From Pseudarthrobacter raffinosi (GTDB lineage Bacteria; Actinomycetota; Actinomycetes; Actinomycetales; Micrococcaceae): 64,000 bases of DNA. Shown here piece by piece: positions 16,329 through 26,330 of this stretch. The DNA lies in the NCBI RefSeq assembly GCF_023913735.1, contig NZ_JAMXBH010000005.1, positions 124,001 through 188,000 of the forward strand, in the 5' to 3' direction. Within the stretch, counting starts at the first letter, position 1. Each line of letters opens with the position of its first letter. The position numbers and the translations under genes are program-made. The notes beneath the pieces are model-generated. The model did not search any database. It was not told the origin of the DNA and worked only from the letters and a program-made list of their open reading frames with translations.

Positions 16329-18950
16329 ATGCGGAACCCTAAACAGGCTGACGATCTTTCCCTTCCCACTCCCCGCCATCTGGCGGACGGCTTCGTCCGT
16401 GTCCGGGGCGCGCGGGAGAACAACCTGCGAAACGTGGACGTGGATGTACCCCGCGACTCCATCGTGGCTTTCACGGGGGTCTCCGGCTCGGGAAAGTCGT
16501 CACTGGCTTTCGGCACCATCTACGCCGAAGCGCAGCGCCGTTACTTCGAATCCGTGGCGCCGTACGCACGCCGCCTCATCCAGCAGGGCCATAATCCCAA
16601 GGTGGAGATGATCTCCGGGCTGCCGCCCGCCGTCGCCCTTCAACAGCGACGCGGCGCCCCCAGCAGCCGTTCCACCGTGGGCACCGTGACCACGCTCTCC
16701 AATTCGCTCCGCATGCTGTTTTCGCGGGCGGGCACCTACCCGGTCGGCGCCGGTCAGCTGGACTCCGACGCGTTTTCGCCGAATACAGCGGCCGGCGCCT
16801 GCACTGAATGCCACGGACTGGGGATCGCGCACACCGTCAGCGAGGAATCCCTGGTCCCGGACCCCGCGTTGACCATCCGGGAAGGTGCCATCGCGGCGTG
16901 GCCCGGCGCCTGGCAGGGCAAGAACCTCCGGGACATCCTCAGCCACCTGGGCTACGACGTGGACGTGCCCTGGCGGAAGCTGCCCAGGAAGCAGCGCGAC
17001 TGGATTCTGTTCACGGACGAACAGCCCGTCGTGGAAGTCACGCCCGAGCGGGACCGCGTGGCCAAGCCGTACAAGGGCCGCTTCTGGAGCGCCAAAAGCT
17101 ATGTCCTGCACACCCTGGCGGACTCCCAGAGCGCCGCCATGCGCGAGCGCGTCCTGGCGTTTATGGAGTCCGGCCCCTGCCCGCGCTGCAGCGGCACCGG
17201 ACTCAAGCCCGAAGCCCTTGCGGTGTCCTTCGCCGGCCGGAACATAGCCGACCTCAATGCCGCACCGATGGCCGAGCTGGCCGAAATCATCCGCCCAACC
17301 GCCGGGCTCAAGGAAGCCGGAACCGCGTCACGCCGGCAGTCCTCCGGCGAGGAAAACGAGGTGGCCGTGGCCATCACCGCCGACCTCCTGCAGCGCATCA
17401 CCGTTCTCCTGGATCTGGGCCTCGGATACCTGGCGCTGGGCCGTGCCACCCCCACCCTCTCCCCCGGCGAAATGCAGCGGCTCCGGATCGCCACCCAGCT
17501 CCGGTCCGGGCTGTTCGGCGTGATCTATGTGCTCGATGAACCGTCCGCCGGCCTCCACCCGGCCGACGCCGAACCGCTCCTGGCGGTACTGGACCAGCTC
17601 AAGGCCTCCGGTAACTCGGTGTTCGTGGTGGAACACAATATGGACGTGGTCCGCCGGGCCGACTGGCTGGTGGACGTAGGTCCCCGCGCCGGGGAAGGTG
17701 GCGGCGAGGTGCTCTACAGCGGTCCGGTTGCCGGGCTCGCGGCCATCGAGGAGTCGGTCACCCGGCCCTTCCTGTTCGACGACGGCGGGGCGCGCGGCGG
17801 CGGGTCCAGCGGGCCCGACGGCGGCGAGCCACCTCGTGCAGGCACAACGCCTCGTGCAGGCCAGGTCCGGGAGCCCGACGGATGGCTGGAGCTCGCGGGG
17901 ATTAGCCGGCACAACCTCAAGGACCTGGATGCGCGGTTCCCGCTGGGCGTTCTGACGGCAGTGACAGGGGTGTCCGGCTCCGGCAAGTCCACCCTGGTGA
18001 CGCATGTCCTCGGGGAAGTTGTGGGATCCGGGCTGAAGAATCACCAGGCTCCGCAGCTGGCCGAACCTGATGATGATGCGGGCCCGGCCACGGCGTTGTC
18101 TGTGGGACCGGTCAGTGGCGCGGAACGGATCGACAGGCTGGTCACGGTGGACCAGAAACCTATCGGGCGAACCCCCCGCTCCAACCTCGCCACCTACACA
18201 GGCCTGTTCGATGCGGTGCGCAAGGAATTCGCGGCCACGGAGCAGGCCAGGGCACGCGGGTTCGGCGCCGGGCGGTTCTCCTTCAACGTGGCCGGAGGCC
18301 GCTGCGAAACCTGCCAGGGCGAAGGCTTTGTGGCGGTTGAACTGCTCTTCCTCCCGGGCAGCTACGGGCCGTGCCCTGAGTGCGACGGGTCCCGCTACAA
18401 CCCCGAGACCTTGGAGGTGACCTACCGGGGCAAGAATGTGGCGGAAGTGCTGCGCCTGACGGTGGATGCGGCCACCGGATTCCTGGCCGACATTCCGGCC
18501 GCGGCCCGCAGCCTGAAGAGCCTCGGGGATGTGGGCCTGGGCTACCTCCGGCTGGGCCAGCCCGCCACGGAGCTTTCCGGCGGCGAGGCCCAGCGCATCA
18601 AGCTGGCCACCGAGCTTCAGCGTGCCCAGCGGGGACATACCCTCTACCTCCTGGACGAGCCAACCACCGGGCTCCACCCCTCCGACGTTGAACTGCTGAT
18701 GGCCCAGCTCCATGGCCTGGTGGACAGCGGCAACACCGTGGTGGTGGTGGAACACGAAATGGCCGTTGTGGCGGCGGCGGACTGGGTCATTGACCTGGGC
18801 CCCTCGGGCGGTGACGCCGGCGGCCGGATTGTCGCCGCCGGAACCGCCGCCGACGTCGCGGGTTCCACCGCCAGCCGCACCGCACCGTACCTGGCCGCGG
18901 CACTTCCCCAGCCGGTCACCAGCGGACCACCAGAAATCATCTCGGTTTGA
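16329..18950 (+). CDS. Short UvrA-like ABC ATPase lacking the UvrB-binding domain
   Basis: 873 residues with two ABC cassettes. Walker A GVSGSGKS occurs near residues 50 and 547; the signature motifs are [12 protein letters not shown] (about 377) and [12 protein letters not shown] (about 748). The C-terminal zinc module is complete (CETCQGEG then CPECDG), and CTECHG and CPRCSGTG remain in the first half. After [17 protein letters not shown] the chain goes straight to the zinc segment, so the roughly 120-residue UvrB-binding insertion of true UvrA is missing. This is the UvrA2/DrrC-like class, linked to drug tolerance or damage recognition without UvrB. A small CCTCGTGCAGGC repeat sits in the linker between the cassettes. 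Confidence 0.85.
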   Translation: MRNPKQADDLSLPTPRHLADGFVRVRGARENNLRNVDVDVPRDSIVAFTGVSGSGKSSLAFGTIYAEAQRRYFESVAPYARRLIQQGHNPKVEMISGLPPAVALQQRRGAPSSRSTVGTVTTLSNSLRMLFSRAGTYPVGAGQLDSDAFSPNTAAGACTECHGLGIAHTVSEESLVPDPALTIREGAIAAWPGAWQGKNLRDILSHLGYDVDVPWRKLPRKQRDWILFTDEQPVVEVTPERDRVAKPYKGRFWSAKSYVLHTLADSQSAAMRERVLAFMESGPCPRCSGTGLKPEALAVSFAGRNIADLNAAPMAELAEIIRPTAGLKEAGTASRRQSSGEENEVAVAITADLLQRITVLLDLGLGYLALGRATPTLSPGEMQRLRIATQLRSGLFGVIYVLDEPSAGLHPADAEPLLAVLDQLKASGNSVFVVEHNMDVVRRADWLVDVGPRAGEGGGEVLYSGPVAGLAAIEESVTRPFLFDDGGARGGGSSGPDGGEPPRAGTTPRAGQVREPDGWLELAGISRHNLKDLDARFPLGVLTAVTGVSGSGKSTLVTHVLGEVVGSGLKNHQAPQLAEPDDDAGPATALSVGPVSGAERIDRLVTVDQKPIGRTPRSNLATYTGLFDAVRKEFAATEQARARGFGAGRFSFNVAGGRCETCQGEGFVAVELLFLPGSYGPCPECDGSRYNPETLEVTYRGKNVAEVLRLTVDAATGFLADIPAAARSLKSLGDVGLGYLRLGQPATELSGGEAQRIKLATELQRAQRGHTLYLLDEPTTGLHPSDVELLMAQLHGLVDSGNTVVVVEHEMAVVAAADWVIDLGPSGGDAGGRIVAAGTAADVAGSTASRTAPYLAAALPQPVTSGPPEIISV

Positions 18951-18972
18951 TAACGGACCGGCGATGTCCTAG

Positions 18973-19791
<819 letters not shown>

Positions 19792-19884
19792 AGCTTCAAC
19801 ACTTTCCGCGGGATCCGCCCCTTTCCCCAAGAACGACGGCCCACGGAAACAACAAAGGCCCGGCAGCAACACCCCCGGGAAACA

Positions 19885-19925
19885 ACGACGCCGGAGCGCC
19901 CCTCGCTGGGGAGCTCCGGCGTCGT
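19885..19925. terminator. Very strong bidirectional hairpin
   Basis: ACGACGCCGGAGC pairs perfectly with GCTCCGGCGTCGT, and CCCC/GGGG inside the loop extends the stem. It lies between the convergent Rpf and 2-TM protein genes. Confidence 0.8.
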
Positions 19926-19989
19926 CCGTTGTTGTGTTCTGAATGGCCGGCAGGGACCTGATCTTCCTACCGTCCGCGATCCTTCGTGC

Positions 19990-20592
19990 TTAGGCTGCTG
20001 CCTTGACCGCGGCCGGAATCTCGCGGACGATGCGAACCTTCCACGCGGCGTCGTCGGTGGTATCCAGCAGTGCCACCGTGCCGTGGGCGAGGTTCAATGC
20101 CACACGCTTGGCCGCCAGCAGTTCAAGGTAGAGGTGCTCGTTCATGCGGCTGGGGGTGTCGATCATGTACTTCACGGCGTCGCGGACCTTGCGGTAGTTG
20201 GCGCTCTTCTCGCGGTGCAGGTGAAGTTCCAGCATCTGGCGCTGGCGCACTTTGGGCTCGTGCTTGTTGAGCAAGGAGACGGCAAGGTGCACACCGATCA
20301 CCAACGCGAGGGAGACAGCGTAGATCCACCAGCCGCTGGACATCAGGAACAGGGGCAGGTTGCCGATCGCCACGAGCGCAATCACGATCCGCAGCGCGAC
20401 GATCCGGCGAAGGGTCAGGGCCACTGAGGCCATGGCCGCACGAAAGCCGTGCTGCTCGTGGCGCGCCGCGGCCGGATCAAGGGTAAATTCATCAAGGACC
20501 AGGATGCCCTTGGCCTCCGGATCAAGCATCTGCCCAAACTTGGGCACAAACAGCTGCGTTGAACCGGCGGTCACTTCAGGTGAAATTGTCAT
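19990..20592 (-). CDS. Uncharacterised protein with two membrane segments
   Basis: 200 residues from the ATG at MTISPEVTAG; the frame runs 25 codons further up without a good ribosome site. Two hydrophobic segments lie at about residues 65-85 (ALRIVIALVAIGNLPLFLM) and 88-110 (WWIYAVSLALVIGVHLAVSLL). Charged helices follow (KVRQRQMLELHLHREKSANYRKVRDAVKYMI). I do not recognise a family. A small membrane-anchored protein with a cytoplasmic coiled tail is all that can be said. Confidence 0.65.
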   Translation of the reverse strand: MTISPEVTAGSTQLFVPKFGQMLDPEAKGILVLDEFTLDPAAARHEQHGFRAAMASVALTLRRIVALRIVIALVAIGNLPLFLMSSGWWIYAVSLALVIGVHLAVSLLNKHEPKVRQRQMLELHLHREKSANYRKVRDAVKYMIDTPSRMNEHLYLELLAAKRVALNLAHGTVALLDTTDDAAWKVRIVREIPAAVKAAA

Positions 20593-20781
20593 GAGAGGGC
20601 TTCCGGGACGGTGGGGCGTTTCGGTGATCTTAGTGGTTAGCAGCTCCCGCTGTATGTATCGGTCCACTATGTGAAATATTCCGCCGCTCCGTCACGATCA
20701 AGGGGCCCTACCACCGGTTCCTCGCGTGTGGCGCCGGGCACTGCAATTGGAACATCCGCCGCATGCCGTCAGACTGAAGGG

Positions 20782-21696
20782 ATGCAAACCTTCCTTCCGT
20801 ATCCCGATTTCCGGCAGAGCGCCGCAGCACTGGACACCGCCAGGCTTGGCAAGCAGCGTGTCGAGGCGCTGCAGACCCTCCGGGCTCTGGTGATTCCCGA
20901 GTACGGCTGGCTGGACCACCCCGCCGTCCGCATGTGGATGGGCCACGTTCCGGCGCTCACCATGTACGGCCTGGCGATGGTGGACGAATGGACCAACCGC
21001 GGCCATGCAGACAACACGCGCGCCAACATCACCGAGTTCGCGCCCCAGGCCGCGCACCCGGACTACGCGGCCAAGATCCCGCTGCCGGAGTGGCTCGGAA
21101 ACCCTGATTTCCACCTGAGCCACCGCGCGAAGCTGCTCCGCAAGGAACCAAAGTTCTACAAGGCTGTGTTCCCGGACGCCGATCTGGACCTGGACTTCAT
21201 TTGGCCGGAGCCCAAGCACGAGTTCTATCCGGCAGAACCCGAGGGCGACATCCTCTGGATCCTCCGCGACCCGCACGCCGAGATCGATCCCCAGACGCTG
21301 GATACCGTGGCACTGCCGCCGATCCGCCGCGGCGGCGCTGTTGCGCCCTCCGCCCCTGAGGACGGCTACTCCCCCGTTTATGTCGACGACGGCTCCCGCC
21401 GCCCGTCCAAGCAGCCGCGCAAGCTGCCGCCCAAGCAGCTCGTGAAGAAGCCGACCCGGAAGCGCCAGGCGCAGGAGGAAGCGTTCGCCACCCTCCCCGG
21501 CAAGACGACTGTCGCGGTTTCGTTTGAGGACGGCAGCAAGTTCGCCGTTGGGCAGGTGCTGGGCCGTCCTATCACGCTCGCCGACGGCCGCTTCGGCCGC
21601 ACCTTCAGCGTCACCGAGGTGATCGACCGGTCCGCGTTCGATTACCCGGCCCTCCTGCAGGACCCCCGGGTGTTCTTCCCGGTTCCCGCTCCCTGA
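20782..21696 (+). CDS. MSMEG_6728-type protein related to pyrimidine-dimer DNA glycosylases
   Basis: 304 residues from the ATG preceded by GAAGGG. The N-terminal 150 residues (MQTFLPYPDFRQSAAALDTARLGKQRVEA, LRALVIPEYGWLDHPAVRMW, LSHRAKLLRKEPKFYKAVFP) match the MSMEG_6728 family, which resembles the T4 endonuclease V/pyrimidine-dimer excision fold (M-T-R-I-N / R-x-x-H-LLRK pattern). The middle is basic and proline-rich (RRPSKQPRKLPPKQLVKKPTRKRQAQ), fit for nucleic-acid contact. The last 70 residues form an extra small domain. The family link is recalled from motif similarity and activity is unproven. Confidence 0.65.
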   Translation: MQTFLPYPDFRQSAAALDTARLGKQRVEALQTLRALVIPEYGWLDHPAVRMWMGHVPALTMYGLAMVDEWTNRGHADNTRANITEFAPQAAHPDYAAKIPLPEWLGNPDFHLSHRAKLLRKEPKFYKAVFPDADLDLDFIWPEPKHEFYPAEPEGDILWILRDPHAEIDPQTLDTVALPPIRRGGAVAPSAPEDGYSPVYVDDGSRRPSKQPRKLPPKQLVKKPTRKRQAQEEAFATLPGKTTVAVSFEDGSKFAVGQVLGRPITLADGRFGRTFSVTEVIDRSAFDYPALLQDPRVFFPVPAP

Positions 21697-21700
21697 GTCC

Positions 21701-22561
21701 GTGACCATCCTCCTGGCCGGCTGCGGCGATCTTGGCACCGAAGCGGGCCTGCGCTTCGGTGCGGCAGGTCATCGGGTGGTGGGCTGGCGTCGTTCGCCCG
21801 AAAAACTGCCCTCTGCGATCGAAGGCGTGGCGGCCGACCTTGGCTCTGCGGATCTGCCCGCTGTCCCGGCGGACACGGCCGCCGTCGTCGTGGCCGTTGC
21901 GGCTGACTCACCCACGGAAGCGGCCTACCGTGCCGCCTATGTGGACGGGCTGGCGCACGTTCTGGACGCCTTGAAACGCGACGGCGTGACGCCGCGCCGG
22001 GTGCTCTTTGTGTCCTCCACCGCTGTCTACGGCGACGCTGCCGGTGGCTGGGTTGATGAGAGTACGACGGCGGCACCTGGCGGTTTCTCCGGACGTGTCC
22101 TCCTCGAGGCGGAGGAACTCCTGGTGTCGCGGTTGCGCGGCACTGGTACTTCGCCCGTTGTGCTGCGGCTGGGCGGGATTTACGGTCCGGGCCGGACCCG
22201 GTTGATTGATCAGGTCCGTAACGGGACTGCCGTGATTCCCGACGAGCAGCGCTTTACCAACCGGATCCACCGGGACGACGCCGCTGCGGCGATAGTGCAT
22301 TTGGCCACCATGGAAGCTATGCCTGCGCCGGTATATGTCGGCGTGGACAACTCTCCCGCTGAACTTGGGGACGTACTGCGGTTCCTGGCTTTGGAAATAG
22401 GGTATCCGGAACCGCCCGTCGGACCCGCCGGCGAGGCCCGCGGCGGCAACAAACGCTGCAGGAATACGCTGCTCCGCGGAACCGGGCTTGAGTTCACCTA
22501 CCCGACGTTCCGGGAAGGTTACCGGGCAGTTCTGGCGCGCACCGCAGTCCGCCACCCCTAA
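21701..22561 (+). CDS. SDR-type NAD-dependent epimerase/dehydratase family protein (YeeZ-like)
   Basis: 286 residues starting at a GTG four bases after the previous stop, so the two genes are probably cotranscribed and coupled. The N-terminal Rossmann motif reads LLAGCGDLGTEAG, followed by GHRVVGWRR, VLFVSSTAVYGD, LRLGGIYGPGRT and NRIHRDDAAAAIVHL. The domain order fits the atypical extended SDRs of the YeeZ type. The substrate is unknown. Confidence 0.8.
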   Translation: MTILLAGCGDLGTEAGLRFGAAGHRVVGWRRSPEKLPSAIEGVAADLGSADLPAVPADTAAVVVAVAADSPTEAAYRAAYVDGLAHVLDALKRDGVTPRRVLFVSSTAVYGDAAGGWVDESTTAAPGGFSGRVLLEAEELLVSRLRGTGTSPVVLRLGGIYGPGRTRLIDQVRNGTAVIPDEQRFTNRIHRDDAAAAIVHLATMEAMPAPVYVGVDNSPAELGDVLRFLALEIGYPEPPVGPAGEARGGNKRCRNTLLRGTGLEFTYPTFREGYRAVLARTAVRHP

Positions 22562-22608
22562 GCCAGCCGCCTATCTGCCCACCATGGCGAGCCAACACCT
22601 GAGGCCGG

Positions 22609-22630
22609 GCGCGAGCGTACACTTGCGGCC
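22609..22630 (+). repeat. Half copy of the hairpin repeat found at 47.2 and 49.2 kb
   Basis: The 22-base segment matches the left arm and inner part of the 47.2-kb hairpin repeat at 20 of 22 positions (common core ACACTTGCGGCC). No right arm (CAAGTGT) follows within the gap. The surrounding 247-bp gap holds nothing else I can support. Confidence 0.55.
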
Positions 22631-22808
22631 CCTGCGGCGCCGGCCGCTGTCTGGGTGTTTGGGCGTCCTTCGGGGTGACCCACATAGGCAGCTAAGCTCA
22701 CGGTCCTGGTCGGTCCCTCGCGGGAAGACGATGATGCTGCGCGTTTTCGGCGCGATCGCATCCAGCGTGGCCGGTTGACCCGTCAAAAAAGCGCAGGCAC
22801 CGGACCTG

Positions 22809-24491
22809 TCAGTGTGCGGCTGGCTCGCGGCCGGGCAGGACCACCAGCGCATCGCCTACCGGCCGCTCGGCGGCCCCCGCATTGGACGGCGTATTCACCA
22901 CTGCGCCGTTGACCACCATGGTGGTGGATCCGCCGCCGTCCAGATTGATCGCTTCAGTCAGTCCCAGGGACTTTGCCACCTGTGCGGACTCCTGGAGGCT
23001 GAGTCCCAGGGAACCGGTCTGCCGCCCGTCCACCGTCACCAGGACCAACCGCCCGGCAGCGTCCGTTCCGGCAATCGTTCTCGGGTTGCGTTTGTGCGCC
23101 CAGCCGTAAAACATCCCCGGGTTCCTGTCGTGCACCATGCCGTCGCGCCGCGCTGTCACTCCGATCTTGCCGTCCTCAATCAACGCGGGCCCACCGTTGA
23201 GCACGTGCGAGCCCGGACCTGCCTCGAATTCTTTCCCGTCCGCGGCAACCAGCTCTGACGTCAGCCCCAGGTGCGCCCCGGGCTTTGCCAGTTCCAGGAG
23301 CCTTTGGACGTCGGTCCCGATCGCTTGGATGCTGGCACCCCCGGCAGGAACGGAGGCGCCGCGGCTGCGGTTTACCGCGGTCACTGTGCCGGTGGCGTCC
23401 AGCACGACCTCCAGTCCTGGCCCCGCCGGTGTGGTTGCACCGAATTCCGGAGAAAATGAAACGATCTCGTCTGCGTCTGTGCACGTGACGTCGTGCAGCG
23501 GCTCACTGGTCACCACGTCATCCGGCGTCCCGCCGCAGTTGCGGATAAGCCCCGGCACGCGGTTGATACCGTCCAAGGGAAGGACGCTGCCGCCGTCGGA
23601 CACCGTACCCTCCCAGCTGAGGCGTTCGACGCCGGCCCTCGCCTTTTTGCCGTCGACTACCAATGCCGGCCGGTCACCTACTGCCTCGCTCAGCATCTGC
23701 CCGGAGTAGACTCCGACCCCGGCAGGGTCGCCTTCCGCGCCGGCGGCAGGATCGAAAACAAAGAAGCCTCCGTTGACGGCGGCAACGGCTCCGGCGTCCG
23801 CCGCGAGCTGGCTGGTGGTCTCCCGCCGCTCAAGGTCGGGCCCGAACGTCGCAGCGATTTCGCCATCGAACTCCTTCGGGTCGATGGTCAGAACCTGAAG
23901 GTTCCACGGGCCCCGCGACTGGTCGGCACTGGCCGGATCCCCGTCCCAGCCGACGTACCAGGCCGACGCGGCGTAGCCGGCTGCCTTGACGCCGGCAATG
24001 GTGGCAGCAGCGTCCTCACGGCTGGCGAATTCCCCGACTCGAACCCGGAAGCCAAGCTCGCCGCCAGCATCGGCCAGCTGAGGCGAGACGACCCGTTCCA
24101 CGCGCGCAGTGAAGCCCGCGGCGACCAACTCTGCAGCCACCCGTCGGGCAGTGGGCTCGCTGGACAAGGCGGAAGCGGAAACTTTGGGGTCCGACGACGG
24201 AATGGTGACCTCCGCCGTCCAGAACAGGGCGGTGGTTGCTGTTCCCCGCGAAATTGACGTCCTGGTCACGCCAGGCGCAACAGTGCTCACCGTGCGGCTT
24301 TCCGGCAGGTCCGGAGCGCCGAGGTCGAGTTTGGTTGCAGGCGCCACCTCCCCGAAGACCGGGATTGGCCCGGCCCCGCCGGTTGCCGCGCCGGCGACCG
24401 GCGGAGCCATCAGCGTCAAAGCAACCAACGCGCCCGCTGCCGTCAGCGACCCGCTTTTCTTCCGCGTAAACCCTGGAACCGTTGATTTCAT
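22809..24491 (-). CDS. Secreted phosphodiester glycosidase family protein with a SPOR-like repeat domain
   Basis: 560 residues from MKSTVPGFTRKK; the frame stays open 26 codons further up but the signal peptide (KKSGSLTAAGALVALTLMAPPVAGAA) begins here. No ribosome site is clear, so a leaderless message is possible. Residues about 120-190 look like a SPOR-type peptidoglycan-binding repeat (FTARVERVV, LGFRVRVGEFASREDAAATIAGVKAAGY). The C-terminal half is the NAGPA domain (AVNGGFFVFD, GITARR-like segment, EAINLDGGGSTTMVVNG, RPVGDALVV). It is presumably exported and acts on cell-wall or exopolymer phosphodiesters; the substrate is not shown. Confidence 0.82.
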   Translation of the reverse strand: MKSTVPGFTRKKSGSLTAAGALVALTLMAPPVAGAATGGAGPIPVFGEVAPATKLDLGAPDLPESRTVSTVAPGVTRTSISRGTATTALFWTAEVTIPSSDPKVSASALSSEPTARRVAAELVAAGFTARVERVVSPQLADAGGELGFRVRVGEFASREDAAATIAGVKAAGYAASAWYVGWDGDPASADQSRGPWNLQVLTIDPKEFDGEIAATFGPDLERRETTSQLAADAGAVAAVNGGFFVFDPAAGAEGDPAGVGVYSGQMLSEAVGDRPALVVDGKKARAGVERLSWEGTVSDGGSVLPLDGINRVPGLIRNCGGTPDDVVTSEPLHDVTCTDADEIVSFSPEFGATTPAGPGLEVVLDATGTVTAVNRSRGASVPAGGASIQAIGTDVQRLLELAKPGAHLGLTSELVAADGKEFEAGPGSHVLNGGPALIEDGKIGVTARRDGMVHDRNPGMFYGWAHKRNPRTIAGTDAAGRLVLVTVDGRQTGSLGLSLQESAQVAKSLGLTEAINLDGGGSTTMVVNGAVVNTPSNAGAAERPVGDALVVLPGREPAAH

Positions 24492-24585
24492 ACGGACTAA
24501 CGTAGCGGCGCCGCAGGCCGGGCGCGGCCAAACTCCGGCCTGTTTCCACAGAGTTGGCGAGCTGTTCATCCACCGTCAGACAGCA

Positions 24586-24618
24586 ACGCTCCGGCCACCG
24601 TAGCGGTGGCCGGAGCGT
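24586..24618 (-). terminator. Perfect 15-bp hairpin after the OFA transporter unit
   Basis: ACGCTCCGGCCACCG pairs fully with CGGTGGCCGGAGCGT around the loop TAG, 25 bases downstream of the small-subunit stop and before the next minus-strand gene. Confidence 0.75.
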
Positions 24619-24642
24619 CCTGGTTCGCTCCCGGGTGTCAGC

Positions 24643-24744
24643 TCACCCGAACAGGGCGGCCACTCGGGTGAGGGTCTGGAACACGCCGTAGGCCAGCGGG
24701 ATACCTACGATCGACCAGCCGACTGCAAGCTGTACTGAACTCAT
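24643..24744 (-). CDS. MFS transporter small subunit (33-residue membrane peptide)
   Basis: This tiny ORF starts one base after the OFA transporter stop, with GGAGG six bases before its ATG. It encodes MSSVQLAVGWSIVGIPLAYG followed by VFQTLTRVAALFG, a single hydrophobic helix. Peptides of this kind, following oxalate/formate-type MFS genes, are known as MFS transporter small subunits. The strong ribosome site, tight spacing and following terminator argue for real translation. Its function in transport is unknown. Confidence 0.75.
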   Translation of the reverse strand: MSSVQLAVGWSIVGIPLAYGVFQTLTRVAALFG

Positions 24745-24745
24745 C

Positions 24746-26140
24746 TCAGGCCTCCATTGCGGGTACTTCGGACCGGACGCTGTCCGGGCGGGGTTCGTGG
24801 AACCGGGCGTCCACTGGTTTGATCATCAGGTTGGCCACGAAGCCGATCACGAGCAACCCGACCATGGTCAGAAGAGCAGGCTGGTACGAGGCCGCTGTGA
24901 GCTGGCCCGGCTTCCCCTGGGCGTCCAGGAAAGCATTCACGATCAGCGGCCCGGCAATGCCCGCAGCAGACCACGCAGTCAGGAGCCTGCCGTGGATGGC
25001 ACCCACCTGGAACGTCCCGAACAGATCCCGCAGGTAGGCGGGCACGGTGGCGAAACCGCCGCCGTAGAAAGAGATGATCACGAAGGCAAGGATCACGTAC
25101 AGGGCCGTGGTGGCCGAGCCGGCCAGTGCCAGCACGGTGTAAAGAACGGCGCCAACGCCGAGGTACACCATGTAGATACGCTTGCGGCCCGTGACATCGG
25201 ACGTAGCTGACCAGGCGAACCTGCCCGCCATGTTGCCGATGGACAGCAGTCCCACAAAGCCGCTGGCGACGGCGGCACTCACCAGGGAGACGCCGTCGGA
25301 CTGGCGGAAGAAGTCCTGGATCATCGGTGCTGCCTGCTCCAGGATGCCGATGCCCGCGGTCACGTTGCAGAACAGGGCGATCCAGACCAGCCAGAACTGC
25401 TTGGTCTTCACCGCATTCGCCGCCGAAACGTGCTCCGTGGTGACCAGCTTTGCCGCCTTGACCTTGGCAGGGTCGAAACCCGCGGGCGTCCAGCCATGGG
25501 CCGGAACCTTGATGGTGAAGGCACCAAAGAGCATGTAGGCGAGATAGACGACGCCGAGCGACAGGAAGAGCTTTCCGACGGCGTCGCCGCTGGCCACCCA
25601 GTCCTTCGCTCCGGAAGCGGGGTCGTACATTTTGAGCAGGGCGCTTGAGACCGGGCTGGCGATGAGCGCCCCGCCGCCGAAGCCCATGATGGCCATGCCG
25701 GTGGCCAGGCCCGGCCGGTCCGGGAACCATTTGATGAGCGTTGACACCGGCGAAATGTAGCCGATGCCGAGCCCGATGCCGCCAATGAAGCCGTAGCCCA
25801 GGTAGACGAGCCACAACTGGCCGCTGAAGATCCCCAATGATCCGACCAGGAAGCCGCTGGCCCAGAAGACAGCCGAGGTAAACATCGCCTTCCGGGGGCC
25901 GTGCTTGTCCACCCAGGTCCCCATGATCGCAGCGGACAGTCCCAGCATCACGATGGCGATGGAGAAGATCACCCCGATCTCGGTCAGGCTGGCATCAAAA
26001 TGCTTGACCAGCGCTGTCTTGTACACGCTGGTTGCGTAGGCCTGCCCGATGCACAGGTGTACGGCCAGCGCCGCCGGCGGGATTAGCCAGCGGTTGAACC
26101 CCGGTGGGGCAATAGTGTGTTCACGATCCAGCCAGCCCAT
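24746..26140 (-). CDS. OFA-family MFS transporter (oxalate/formate antiporter type)
   Basis: 464 residues with 12 predicted helices and a strong GGAG site before the ATG. Family features include AVHLCIGQAYATSVYKTAL in helix 1, GTWVDKHGPRKAMF (loop 2-3), GGIGLGIGYISPVSTLIKWFPDRPGLATGMAIMGFG and a long central loop. OFA members exchange small monocarboxylates or dicarboxylates such as oxalate, formate or lactate. It is divergent from a YdeP-type oxidoreductase, so carrier and enzyme may handle the same small acid. A small-subunit peptide is encoded directly behind it. Confidence 0.85.
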   Translation of the reverse strand: MGWLDREHTIAPPGFNRWLIPPAALAVHLCIGQAYATSVYKTALVKHFDASLTEIGVIFSIAIVMLGLSAAIMGTWVDKHGPRKAMFTSAVFWASGFLVGSLGIFSGQLWLVYLGYGFIGGIGLGIGYISPVSTLIKWFPDRPGLATGMAIMGFGGGALIASPVSSALLKMYDPASGAKDWVASGDAVGKLFLSLGVVYLAYMLFGAFTIKVPAHGWTPAGFDPAKVKAAKLVTTEHVSAANAVKTKQFWLVWIALFCNVTAGIGILEQAAPMIQDFFRQSDGVSLVSAAVASGFVGLLSIGNMAGRFAWSATSDVTGRKRIYMVYLGVGAVLYTVLALAGSATTALYVILAFVIISFYGGGFATVPAYLRDLFGTFQVGAIHGRLLTAWSAAGIAGPLIVNAFLDAQGKPGQLTAASYQPALLTMVGLLVIGFVANLMIKPVDARFHEPRPDSVRSEVPAMEA

Positions 26141-26330
26141 ATTTTCTCCTCAATGTCCGCGGCAACGTCGGCCCGGTCCTCCGCAAATTATGGTGCACGT
26201 CACACCAGCATCACCACGCTTTGCGCCCAACGGTGGGATTGCCGCGGTAAGCGGTTCCAGCGCGGCACACCGGGCGCGCCACCATACCGCCCATTTCGTT
26301 TTCACCCCCATTACCGGCGAGTATGAAGCC

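Noticed and set aside
22562..22808. Small peptide MMLRVFGAIASSVAG in the gap after the SDR gene
   Set aside because: Only 15 codons without a ribosome site or context.
26160..26330. CRP-like site in the OFA/oxidoreductase divergent region (TGGTG-N7-CACCA)
   Set aside because: Arms are only five bases and do not match the TGTGA-N6-TCACA pattern; chance is likely.
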